NCBI GenBank assembly: GCA_033980235.1
Contig: CM067064.1
Span: forward strand, 34,069,497-34,133,496
Reading direction: 5' to 3'
Length of the DNA: 64,000 bases
Source: Diadema setosum
Lineage: Eukaryota > Echinodermata > Echinoidea > Diadematoida > Diadematidae
Shown piece by piece: positions 51,801-63,360 of the stretch (position 1 is its first letter; every line of letters begins with the position of its first letter). The translations under genes and the position numbers were made by a program. The notes under the pieces were generated by a model. The model did not search any database, was not told where the DNA came from, and saw only the letters and a program-made list of their open reading frames with translations.

Positions 51801-52475
51801 AGAAAAGTTTTGTGCAAAAGTCTTAAGTGTATAATAGAGGACAGTTTCAAATCACTTCAGTCCCGTCCTGTGACATTGTCGAAGCTTGTACTTGTAACGT
51901 TAAGTTTAATTTTCATAGGTTCATCGTACATTCTGCAGCTCCGCTGGTTTCATATGCAGCTTGACAGATTGTGGTTCTGAGAATGACCACTGCATATTGT
52001 TGTCGTGACAGCGAGTATAATCATGCTGCTGGCATTATTTAATCATTTTGCTTGATGATTGTTTTCTAAGTTTGGTTTACCTGACGCAAGGTAAAATCCT
52101 TTAACAAAAAGAAACGATTGGCTTCATCAGACTGTTTGAGCTATTAAGAACCAGAGAATTGGCCTACAAGGCAATGCACAAGACAATTCAATGGCAATTT
52201 TTTGTTTCGTATAATGCACTCGTATTATCATTGTCCTTACTTTTTCAATGAGGCTGTCATCACTGTCAAGCACTTAGGCCCTTCATATTTTTTTTCTCCT
52301 TTTACCTGGAAACTATAGTGTATCGTCAATTTCTTTGATCTTATAGTCATTGATAGTCGGTATGTGTAAACTTTAAAGATTTTTGTGACTATCATAGAAT
52401 GAGCATATTTTTTTTTTGTACATTCTGTTGAAAGAAGTGAAAATAAAACCTTTAAATTGAATTGAATTGAAAAAG
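51801..52475 (+). other. Intergenic, possible retroposon 3' end
   Basis: The stretch ends with AATAAAACC...(TTGAA)n at about 52,446-52,472, a pattern like a LINE or SINE tail. No coding domain precedes it, so only the tail is suggestive. Confidence 0.35.
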
Positions 52476-52979
52476 CATAATTCTGGTTTTTGTTTTTTCT
52501 ATTTTGTTATCAGATTACACGTGTTGCCATTTTCCAGTATGATTTCCTTGAAAAATAAAAACCCAGCTACAACTGAAATGCCTACTCATAAACAGGATGT
52601 CGATCACTCAAAAAGGTAAATCACCTATCGAAAATATAGATGAGTAACCCGCATACAACGCAAAATATACCTCGAGGAGCAAAGCTTATTTTACGCTATG
52701 CCACCATTATAATGTAAATACTTGCGGTTTGCTCTTTTTGACTCTATTATGAAGTTTTCATGCACCAACCATGACCTTGGACCTACTGAGCGCCTCAGCA
52801 ATCACAGGCTGATCCTTATCTAGAATTACTAGGAATTAAGTTCCCGGTCACTGCCACTATTATTTTATTTAATTCTCCACATAATTATGACTTATGATAA
52901 ATGAGAAAAAAAATACAATCATAATAAACAAGGGTACTAGGCCTAAGTGTAGGCCTATTGCAGGAACATTGGTCGTACT

Positions 52980-53335
52980 TTAAAGCCACCGTCTATACCA
53001 TTGGGAGCAGTGATTTTAAATTTTGATCAGCTGTATCACAAAACCTCCTACCATAATAAAGATTTTGCAATAAGCCACAAATGATAGGAGATGTCACTGA
53101 TTTTCTCACTAAACCACAACTGTAGACGATTAATTCTAGAAACGATTTTGAGAAAAGTATTGTTCACTTATTGTATATTTAAGAGTATTTAACGCCGATT
53201 TTGCCGATTAACATTTTTACATTGGTTGTTTCTTATACTCCTAACTCACATTTTAGAACTTTTTTGAAGCACTAAGCTTTTTTTCATCTGCAAGTAGTAT
53301 AGATAGTGCCTTTTAGGGTAAAGGCGAAGAAGACT
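52980..53335 (+). repeat. Dispersed repeat, copy 3
   Basis: It carries GGGAGCAGTGATTT, CCTCCTACCATA, TTTTGCAATAA, TAGGAGAT and TATTGTTCACTTATTGTAT, in the same order as copy 2 in intron 4 and more diverged than copy 1 is from copy 2. Confidence 0.65.
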
Positions 53336-54600
53336 ACAATCAATGCGAAATTTGCTTGTTTTGGATAATGGCCGCGGGACGATAGAGTGTCTTATTTTTT
53401 TCTTAGCAATTGTTCTATTTTAAAATACCTGCATTATACTTCCATATGTATCATCAAAGAAAATCGAATAAAAAATACTGTAAAAAAGCATGAGGACCCA
53501 CTGACGTTTGAAAAAAGAAAATCATGCGTTTTATGTATTTCTCTATCGTATATCACTCAATAGTTCACGTGATCATAAAAGGAAGACAAGTGCAGAGACA
53601 AGAATTTTGATCTGATTGTCTCTCAAATTAGGGACTAGAGCCGATTCTTTGTGATGCAAGAGGGCTACGTCATCTTATTGTGGCTGTCCATAAATAAAAC
53701 AGTAAAAATGACATCATTAGACACCCATCAAATGGGGCACTTTAGGGGAAGCTTGCGGACTTGTTCAATCATTGCGACATGAACACCATCAACAACAACA
53801 TAAATAAAAAACAAAAGAAAATAGCATATTACTAATATTACGAATGCAGTTATTCGCTAAGTTTGGTATCAAAATAGAGAAGGCATGAATGCACTATCGC
53901 GCTGGAATGCAGTCCCAATTGTTTACTCTTCACAGTAAACATTGAACGTCCCCTCATGGTATCGTCTTTTTTTGTCTTTGCACACTATTCAAATGGTTGA
54001 TTTTTTTTTTTTCCGAATGAGGCTGGGGCAATTTCAGATCAAGGTCTCATTAATCCTGCTTCATCAGAATCAATAATAGGAGCTGATGTTGAGAATTTGT
54101 CTTTGCTTTATTCATCTACTTTGTTCAATTTTGTTATCTATTTCATGCATTTTATTTATTGTTATTTCTTGAGAACTTGGCTTCATATTCACTGATGATA
54201 TGCTATAAGGAACTCTTATGGTATATTATCATTTTGTTTCGGAGGATAGCCATATCTAAAGCTCTTCCCAGTATAAGATCAAGTAAAGATTCGTATTAAA
54301 GTCGATAGAGGACTATTAAGTGACGAGAAGACCACCATACACACTGCCATATCTTTCCTCTCTTTTTTGGTCCCTTTGGATGTTTTGCATTACGTTGTTA
54401 TACATGTATATATCGCATCCTTGGGTTTAGTGCGATTTTCACCAAGCTTTCCCTGTTCTGTCTATATTTAATAATGTACTCAAGAAGATGGAGTAGAAGA
54501 TGCCTTAAGTTCTTTTGTTTTCCTTTTTTTGTCGTTGTCGTCTTTTTACTTCATTTTTCCTTCTACATGTACATATATATGATATGTTTATATATACATA
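53336..54600. other. Intergenic
   Basis: No gene, RNA or defined repeat recognised. Confidence 0.4.
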
Positions 54601-54604
54601 TATA

Positions 54605-55187
54605 CACAATAGTGTCTGGGCGTTACAAAGACATTCCAAGAATTGAACGTTTGTGTACCTATTGTTCTAAAAATGATATTGGTGATGAATTTCATTATTT
54701 GTTTGTATGCCCCTTCTTTATGACAGAACGTAAAAGATTTCTCGAAAAGTATTATACATGTAGGAAGTATCCTAACACATTTAAATATGATCAATTGTTT
54801 AATTCCACTAAGAAAAAGACTTTGACAAACATTTCGAGGTTTTGTAAGGTAATTATGTCCTTTTTTAGTTAGTTACTGCACTTTATTATTTCGTTGGATT
54901 TAGTTTATTTTATATACCCTTTGTTGCATCAGGCAGTGCCTGCATTGTGCGTAATTCATGTGATAGTTTTACATTTTATTTTGTATAGTATATTATTTAT
55001 AACATACTTTTATGCAAATTTTATTTGAAAAGTATGTTGATATCTTGTATATATTTGTATTATATTTGTATATATGTTCATTCTTGTTTGAAATTTTCTA
55101 TTTTGTGTATTTTCAATTGACATTGTACTCCCATACCCCATGAGGGTCGTTGAGTAATAAATCAAACTTCAAACTTCAAACTTCAAG
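54605..55187 (+). pseudogene. 5'-truncated LINE 3' end with C-terminal Cys/His segment
   Basis: The open frame encodes SGRYKDIPRIERLCTYCSKN and DEFHYLFVCPFF, a Cys-x2-Cys...His...Cys segment found at the C-terminus of some LINE reverse transcriptases, then RKRFLEKYY. It ends at about 54,870. A 3' UTR follows, closing with AATAAATCAAACTTCAAACTTCAAACTTC (a seven-base tail repeat) at 55,158-55,187. Upstream reverse transcriptase domains are missing. Confidence 0.8.
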
Positions 55188-57880
55188 GCTGCGCGTATTT
55201 GAGGTTTGCCTGCGCGCACTAAAATGCGTGTTCCAGTTTCTGCTGGGGTGAGGTGCGCCGTGCAGCTGAGGGTTTATGACGTAACAAAGGCTTCTATATT
55301 GGGAAAACTGGCAACTTTCAGCACACAATGCTCAGTACGTAGGTGGAAATCCCTGATATCTCTACGGAAGAACAAGATCAGTGGTGAAAATGATTTGCAT
55401 GCTTGGCGGAGGTCTGCGCTCTCAGAGTGCTTCTCTAGTTTGTATATAATTATTATGTAATGCATGTGTATGTAATATTCAAACATGTCCGAGTTTTCTC
55501 AGCTTGATATTCGTGACCACTCTCAATTGATTTTTTTTTTAAGACATCGTAGTCTATATTCTCGTCTCTTTCTTTTCAAATCTTGGATGAATACAATAAA
55601 ATGAAAATCACACGAGAAAGAAGTCAACAACCTCAACATATTTGAGTTGATGAGATGCGAAACTAATTCATCCAACACATCATCATTCATTCTTACAGAA
55701 AAGTATCGCATTTTGTGTTATGTCGTTATCAAAGCAGGCCATTTAGAAAACAGTCAGCAGAATACGTGTGCATTATGTTGACAATAGCCACGATAGCATA
55801 CAATTATCCACTATAGTTTTTTATACCCTTTGAATCGATAATGGGAGAACGTGACAAAAACGCAGACTCGACATGCACGAGGGAGTCGCAACTACGCACA
55901 TTTTAAAAAAGATATGTCATTCATTTCCTCCTCGCGATGTAGCGCCCTTCCTCATGAGATAATAAATAATTGCAGATCATTCTGTAAACTTCCCCTTCAT
56001 TATCAATCATCTGAAAGGCATGGCCAATTTGCAGCTTTGGCTCTTTAGATCAAACTATTTCAAACAAGTGGAAGGAGTATAATTTGTAGGATATAAAGCA
56101 AGTAAAGAATGTTATACGAAACAAAGACAAGAAGCCGAAATAAATCACATTTTAGATTCTCAGTGATTGTAAGGTGTATGGAGTAATTAGCATTCAGAAT
56201 CACAATGGCTCGTATGAAAAAGGGAAACTTGGAGACTTCGTTTCGTTTGTCAGTCAGATACAGCTGAACATTTTTACAGACTTCTCTGTAAGTATAATGA
56301 TGTGTACAAACTACTACTATTTTTTGTATTTACTGACTCCACAGCACATTATACTGTATATAGGATGGGCTAAATTCTCCTGCACAAGACGTAGCGAAAA
56401 CATATCAAAGAACATACCACAGATGCTCTTACGTCTACAAAAGTTCTTGGTTTTTGATACTCAAACGCAGACACACCAATATCGTCTACGACATTGTTGA
56501 ATCTATTCCCTCTCATACAGTCAATCTGCAATGCAAACACAATCATGTTGACTGGGATTGATTCATAACACCCTGATCATTGCCTATGCGGTCAAAGAAT
56601 ATGTAAACATACGCCATGTATTCTTTGATGATTTTTCGACTATTTACCTTCAGATTGGATTCGCCCACAAAAAAAAAAAAAAAAATCCAGAACAGGATTC
56701 TGCTATTGACATCATCTGTGAATCACTGGTGAAGTATAAATATGATTAACAAAACACATGGGAATGCAACTCCCCCTAGACTGAGCATTATAACTTCCAT
56801 GTTTCCATGTTACTAATATGACTAGCAAAAGACATCACACGGAAACATGCAAGTTATGCTCGGTTTGGGGCAGGTGCTTTTTAATGTCTTTTGCTATATG
56901 AGCATTTGCCAGTGATTGACAGATGATACCATGTGTTACTGCAGATTTAACAGGAATAGCGCCACCTTGTGGTTTACCTGAAAACGCATATCTCACTAGT
57001 ATAATAGGCAGTACGTATAGAAGAGAGGACTTGGCTGACAGAAACGGGGAGGGATGCTGTGATTGTGACCCGGGGGAGGCGCACAATCTTTCAACCTACT
57101 TCTCTGCTTTTCCCACTTTGTACCGCTTTTCCACCTTTTCACCTTTTCTGCTCGGTAATCATGTAAGGATGTAGAACAGACAGGCAGTGAAGAATTCATC
57201 GTGTTTGACCTTCTTTCATTGATGCTCGTGTCAAGTCAAGTGTAACACTGTGAGTCACGAGGTAGGGGTAAACGATGCATTAAAGAACACAGTGGACACG
57301 TACCACCACAGCACAGTTACTTGATCGTGATTCGCTGCAAGTTTGTGAGTACCGTACCGTGCCAGAGCAGAGCAAGTGTGTACAGAGCATTAGTATGCGA
57401 TGATCGATGTGATGACTGATCGATGTGGGAAGTGTGGATGGAAGTGATGGAAATCGGGAGACGGATCGGCGGAAGAGTGGCGTGATTAGAAAGAGCCAAC
57501 CCAAGATTACACAAGGTGCCCGGGTATCATACATTACAGCATATAAGAGTCAGTAGCAATAATCACAGCAGCTACATTCAGTTGAAAGATTGCCTCGTTT
57601 GCAACATGAGACTTTTAACGTTAACTGGGAGTCCCATCGCCTAACGTTAGCTAGTACAGATGGGACTACGTACGAGAGTTCGCCTCACACAAGCAAGAGC
57701 ATAGAGAGTGAGACTGTGTAATGACAGAACTGATTGGGTGGAATGTGAGTCTCAACATGAACTGGAACAGAGGCGACTTCAATGGATACAGTGAAGTAAC
57801 TACAGTAACGTTAAACCAGTCCTACCTACTAGGCCCTATGGTTCAGTTAGACATCTAGATTAGTCTTGGAATATGATGAA
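55188..57880. other. Intergenic
   Basis: 55,190-55,460 contains CATGCTTGGCGGAGGTCTGCGCTCTCAGAG-type sequence that looks like a dispersed repeat. A poly-A tract lies at 56,669-56,685. No gene recognised. Confidence 0.4.
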
Positions 57881-57884
57881 AGGA

Positions 57885-58035
57885 AAGAAACGGATCTGCA
57901 AGTAAGGCCAGGACTAAGTATTAAAGTGAAGGAGTCTTGGAACAGATCTGCAATGAAGGCCAGGACTAATTAGTACTAAAGTGAAGGAGTCTTGGAACAG
58001 ATCTGAGTAAACACAAGGCCAGGACTCTACAAATA
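57885..58035. repeat. Three tandem copies of a unit of about 63 bp
   Basis: CGGATCTGCAAGTAAGGCCAGGACTA, then ACAGATCTGCAATGAAGGCC and ACAGATCTGAGTAAACACAAGGCC, with AAAGTGAAGGAGTCTTGGAA between. Non-coding. Confidence 0.8.
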
Positions 58036-58069
58036 CAATCCTACTATACCCCTTGTAAAAAAGTACCAT

Positions 58070-58480
58070 TAAGTACCATGGTATTACTATGGTATTACCA
58101 TGGTATTACCATAGTAACCATGGTAAATTCATTTGTACCATAGTACTACCATAGTACTACCACAGAAGTACCGTACGGAATAGGAAAGTACTATTTGAAA
58201 ATATAGAAGTACCATAATGTACCATAGTACTACCATGAATGTACCATAGATGTTACGGTATTACAATGAAATTACAATATTTATTATATGGTTGATGTTA
58301 TACTGAACAGAGTGCCATCCTCACACGTGATACTTTCATGGTTCTCCATAGTACTTTCATGGTTCTCTGTGATACTTTCATAGTACTCCATGGTACTCCT
58401 GGACATTTTCATTGCACTTTGTGGTACTTTCACAGTTCTCTATGGTACTTTCATGGTACCTTATGGTACTTGTTTGACTG
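58070..58480. repeat. ACCATGGTA/ACCATAGTA palindromic array (first block)
   Basis: Dense repeats of TACCATGGTA, ATGGTATTACC and TACCATAGTACTACC at 58,070-58,260, then CTTTCATGGTTCTC-type words to 58,480. The words are self-complementary, so the array can form many small hairpins. Similar words return at the window end. Confidence 0.85.
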
Positions 58481-59527
58481 GCATATGGTACTGCTACCAT
58501 AATCTTGCAAAGTTGACTTGCCCCAAGGAAGTCAAAAACATTGAAAATGATAATTTCCTCTTTAATAATCTAATCACTTAAGCTTGGCCTTTCATAGCAT
58601 TGGAATATTTTTACAAGTGATTCTGTAGTTTGCAAAAACTATGAATTAGGCATTAAACAGCCTAAAGATTTCCACATTTTTCCTCATTTTTTTTTAAATT
58701 ACATTTTACTTGCCTATGGGTAAGTGAATTTCTTCATTTTAATTTGTTCACTTGCCCGACATAAGATTTTACTAGCCCCGGGAAAGTGTGCAAGTGATTG
58801 TGTCAGGCCCTGTTTTATTTCAAATAGTTGAAATGCGCGCAACTCGAAGGATTTCTTCAAGTCCCTTTCGATTTGACTTAGGCAAGGTTTACTGTACTTT
58901 ATCAACTGGGTTGGATGCGTGAAATCAAGTTTTCCCCTTTGAGTGACCCACTAGAGTCTTGTTATTTGTTGCTTAGATACAGTTGCATAATTGAAATGCA
59001 CTTTTCTTAATATGTATGTGTGTGTGTAATTTTAAGGCCAGGATTACGGGAATTACCATGAGTATTGTAACTTTGTGTGCTAAATGAAACACCAGTATTA
59101 TGTGCCAACTGCCAAGTGCCACCAAATTATTCACTGTGTTCTTTTTGTCATGAAATCATTCAAAATATCAAATCTTGTTTTTCTGCATATGTATTACAAC
59201 GTTAAAGTAAGTCTTTATTAAAAACAGAAAATTACTTTTTTTTTTTGGTTGGTGGATTATTTTGCAGATTCCTAAGGACTGTTGCTGTCTGTGTTGATTT
59301 TGAAACGGCTCATGGTGTGATGTTGGTGAAACCATCATATCTTATCGTACAGTGCTTTCATCCACCTCATTCGCCAATTGATCTCCTTTGTGCAATTTAC
59401 ATTAAGAAAAGAATTATTAAGTTCGAAATGCCACTTTTCCTCAAAGAATCCTAATGAGTGGACCTGCATGAGGTTGATGAATGCATGATTTAAGGTTGTA
59501 GTAGCTCAACATTTGTCTACTAGTATC
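58481..59527. other. Intergenic
   Basis: No gene. Short open frames (for example 59,245-59,454) lack recognisable domains. Confidence 0.4.
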
Positions 59528-59714
59528 TTATACGAATAATTTATGAGTTGTGAGTGCATAGGGCACGAATATCGCACGAGGCGCGAGATAAGCCACTGGT
59601 CTATTCAACAAGGCGCGTAGCGCCGCGTTGAATAGACCAGTGGCGAATCTCGCGCCGAGTGCGGTATTACGTGCCCCAATGCACGAACAAAATCATAAAT
59701 TATTCGTTTTATAC
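59528..59714. mobile_element. Long palindromic MITE-like element
   Basis: The inverted arms run the full length: outer TTATACGAATAATTTATGA and its inverse, then GGGCACG, then the inner stem GGCGCGAGAT..GCCACTGGTCTATTCAAC and its inverse, around a short GC loop (AAGGCGCGTAGCGCC). It is 187 bp, very GC-rich at the core and AT-rich at the ends. Non-coding. Confidence 0.8.
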
Positions 59715-60500
59715 AACACCTTGTCCACAATCACAGTACTAAATTAGTGACCGCCAACTCAGGAAGGCCCAAAAATAAATGTAACAATTAGGCAGAGAAT
59801 TGTAAACCACCCTGTGTACTGCTTTCAAACAATCGTCATGATTCGACCACACAGTCACAGGAATCACAAACTCCGCAGGGTCTATACCCATTCTACGCTA
59901 ACGTTAGATCGAGTTAAGGCCGATCTGAGATGTCGGTAGATCTATAGTAGGTCTAGACTTTGTCTATTTCCGAAAATGATTTTGTATAAAAACACAGAAA
60001 AATAATCAAATTACGGTTTCTCAACTTGAAATGAAGTCTTGATTTTGGGATCACTGTGGTCCACGTAGCAGATCGGAGTCAAAAATAAAAATACAGCAGT
60101 AGGTATAAAAGGCCGCGCGATACATGCAACTAGCTAGGTAAAGTAGCTGCGCGTACACGTACACGTTAACGTTGCAGTACTCCGCCGCGCCTGTGCATGG
60201 TCTGTGAGACTTATTTCTTACCGGCAGCGCAGCGCAGCCGGCCAGCACGTACAATGTAGTTTGCTGGCGCTTTGCTACGGGTGTGAGCCACAGAACTCTA
60301 GCTGTGAGCGGCCATGCATTAGTAGCCCCCCGCGAAGCCGTGCTATAGTACCTTCGAGCCGTGCAATAGGCCCATGCCAGGGCCCTATTGTATGGCTGTC
60401 ACTCTCAATTGAGTTTGATAGGTATTTTCTATTGAATGTCATGTGACATGTTCTTGGCCAATCACAATTCGACATCATTCTGAGGTGTTGTATAAATTAT
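59715..60500. other. Intergenic, GC-richer
   Basis: 60,100-60,370 is CpG-richer than average. No exon or promoter can be supported. Confidence 0.35.
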
Positions 60501-61088
60501 AGCCGGGTTCACACGTACAAATTAGCGGGATGACGATCGCGATGCTCATCCCGAGTTTTTTGGCGAGCGTCCACACGTACCAAATTAGCGGGATGGCGAT
60601 CGCGATCGGTATCCCGCTAATTTGGCGAGCGTCCACACGTACCGAATTATCCCGCTAATTGCCGATAGAGACAACAACAAAGCCTGCAAACTGGGTCACA
60701 CAGCGCCCTTCTCTATCACTGCTTGCGCGCACTTACCTTTGTCTATTGTCTTTTACGCGTCAGTGGTGTGGTTCGCGCGCTGTTGTTGTTGTGCTCCAAA
60801 GAGGTGAAGGACCTCTTCGCAGAGGCCTCGCTGTTGTGATGTGCGCATTGCATGATGGGATGTAAAAACTCGAGATTGTAATCCCGACCGTTCACACGTA
60901 CCAGCGCGCGGCCAATTATCCCGCTAATTGGCGAACCAGCGCAAGATTTCTTGGGATTAGCATCGCGATGCTTATCCCGCTAATTTTCGGGTTTTTTCTG
61001 TCCACACGTGCAAAAAACTCGGGATGACGATCGCGATGCAAATCTCGAGATTTGTATCCCGCTAATTGATGTACGTGTGAACCCGGCT
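60501..61088. mobile_element. 588-bp TIR element with GATCGCGATC motifs
   Basis: It starts AGCCGGGTTCACACGTAC and ends with the exact inverse, an 18-bp perfect terminal repeat, with TAT outside both ends. Inside, ACACGTAC, ATCCCGCTAATT and GATCGCGAT recur many times in both orientations, mostly as subterminal clusters on each side of a unique middle (60,670-60,880). A non-autonomous DNA transposon with a possible 3-bp target duplication fits; Harbinger-like is one option. Confidence 0.85.
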
Positions 61089-62350
61089 TATGATAATGCA
61101 TGAAGAGGATATGCATACAGTGCATATTTTTTGTTGTAGTTGTAATATACAGTGTGATATGCAGTGTGCATATATACACTGCTGTAGGTTTTTTTCTAAC
61201 ACACACATACACAGTTACAAGTGTACATAGCTTTTCAACATCTACTGTAGATGGTTGCTTACTGTTGTGTGTATACATTGTACAGGCATTGCAGGCTAGA
61301 CGTACCCTGGATGCCCAGGTCACTTCCTGTCTGCAATGTCATGTGATGTCTGGTTTTTATGCAAATGAGGTAATAATGAATAATTATCTTTATGACAGCC
61401 AATCATTTTAAGTTACGTAATATATTCAGTATTCTTTAGCCAATCAAAATAGTTTTGCCTTTGTGGCCATTGAGAGCTGCGCTTGCAGGGCTAGGGTAAG
61501 TTTGCAGGCCCCAAAATTTAGTCAGTCCTGCTGCAACTTTCATAGAGTGATCACCAGTGTGTCTCTATTCTGCTTAGATCTGGCACGTGCTTGTGACTCG
61601 GGCACACGATACTGTCAGTGATGAGTTTTTATTGACTTTGAGATTAGCTACTTCACTGTAGGTCACCTACTCGATCGGTCTACGTAGACCTCGGTTGTGT
61701 TCTGCACAGTTGCCTATATACTGATTCTGATGGTGGATTCATATTTTGGACTGAGCATTATTTTTGGATAATTCCAACCTCGGAATAGCAGGCACTCCTG
61801 TGACGCTAGATTACTGCTAGAATCTACCAAGGTTTTTTATCAGTCGTACATCGCCCCTATATAGCCTACGCACTGCGTAGACTTCTGATTGGACATTGAC
61901 AGTAGTATGCAGTATCACGCAGGCTAGGCTATCTCCGTGGCGTAGGGAGCTAACCTCGCATTGGTCCCTACACTGACGTCTGAACCTGCCATCATTGCAG
62001 TACTCGTGGACAGCAGGGTCCCTTCTTCATATAATCTTGGTTTCAAGCTGTTTCTTTCGACGACGCGGGCGCCCAGCACGGCAGTGAACATCAGTGAACA
62101 GTGAATACCACCCTCCTCCTAGTTTCATCGTCAGTGGCCAGAGTTTTCTTCCAAGATTCTACGGATGATTTCTAGCGCCTGTGGCTGTGTTACTGTCACT
62201 GTCAGATCTAACTGTCGACGGGACTGCTACCGACATATCGACTACCGCGCTAGTGCTGGACTATCCTAACGTTAGCAGGTAGCTTTTATTATTAGGTCTT
62301 AGCTTGTTAGATGTATACTTGGTACAACCATGTACTACAATCCATGTTTG
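61089..62350. other. Intergenic
   Basis: No gene recognised. The segment is moderately GC-rich with repeated short words such as TAGGCCTA and AACGTTAG, but no reading frame or splice pattern can be defended. Confidence 0.35.
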
Positions 62351-62355
62351 TAAAC

Positions 62356-62676
62356 AGCGGCGGCCTCCCGCTATATAAACAGTGCCTGTAGTTAAGCTGT
62401 AGGTTACCTACTGGAAAAAGTAACAGTCTCTGCTGGTTAACGTGCGTAGGCCTACTGTAGTGTAGGGCCTACAGTCTGTATCCTGGTATAGGATAGGCTA
62501 TCTAACGTTAGTCTATACCGTTTTAGTCTCAGTTTTGTCGGCCATTGTGATTAGAACATATGTACGTTAATGTTACAGTTTAAGCGGCGGCCTTCCGCTA
62601 TATAAACAGTGCCACAGCTGTATACTTGTCAACCAGTTTTAAGGTTAAGCGGCGGCCTTCCGCTATATAAACAGAG
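62356..62676 (+). repeat. Three copies of a GCGGCGGCCT-CCGC-TATATAAACAG motif
   Basis: AGCGGCGGCCT(C/T)CCGCTATATAAACAG occurs at 62,356, 62,583 and 62,648. The last two are tandem copies (period 65) with shared GCCACA...TACTTGTCAACCA. Each has a GC inverted repeat (GCGG...CCGC) followed by a perfect TATA box. Duplicated promoter-like units or a repeat family are both possible. Confidence 0.7.
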
Positions 62677-63360
62677 CCACATACAGCTTACTTGTCAACC
62701 ACAATTTAAGAACTCTGTAGACACGCTGTGTTTTCTCTGGATTTATTTTTGATGGCTGACGCCTCATAAATAAAAATGGTTTAAGCCAGATATCGTGAAC
62801 AGTATACCGACCAATTCCAAAGCCTTCGTTTGCGTGGTGTAACATTTAGTGTAAAGCCTAGAAATCTACCTGTGAATCCCGTGATCAAAAGTGTGGGGTG
62901 AATGGGCATGTGGAGTCCTTGGATTTTAGTTGTTTTGTTTTTTTTTTTTACTTTGAGCTGCACTGAGAAAACATTCATGTGAATGGTGTGTGTGTGTGTG
63001 TGTGAATTTATTGAAGTCAGTGATCAATACTTTTGGTTACGTTTCATCTGACATCACACACTCATTTAATACTTGCTAAGTATCTCATAGTACATGTACA
63101 TCGAAATACAACAGCACCAAACCCACTAAATCATATTACATGTACTTCATATTGATCTCCCCAAGGTCATGCAGACGTGCAATGGCATAGATTATTGCTT
63201 ATGAGCATTTCATTCAAGCTACCACAATTAGCCATGCAAAGCATATATGATAAGATATGAGGTGAGTGGGTTGAACTTAAAGTATTATTTTGTGCTAGTA
63301 CAGTGGTCTACACTAGTGTAGTTCTGTGGATGATGTGATACTATGTGATACTTGAAGTAC
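62677..63360. other. Intergenic
   Basis: (GT)n at 62,987-63,004. No gene. Confidence 0.4.
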
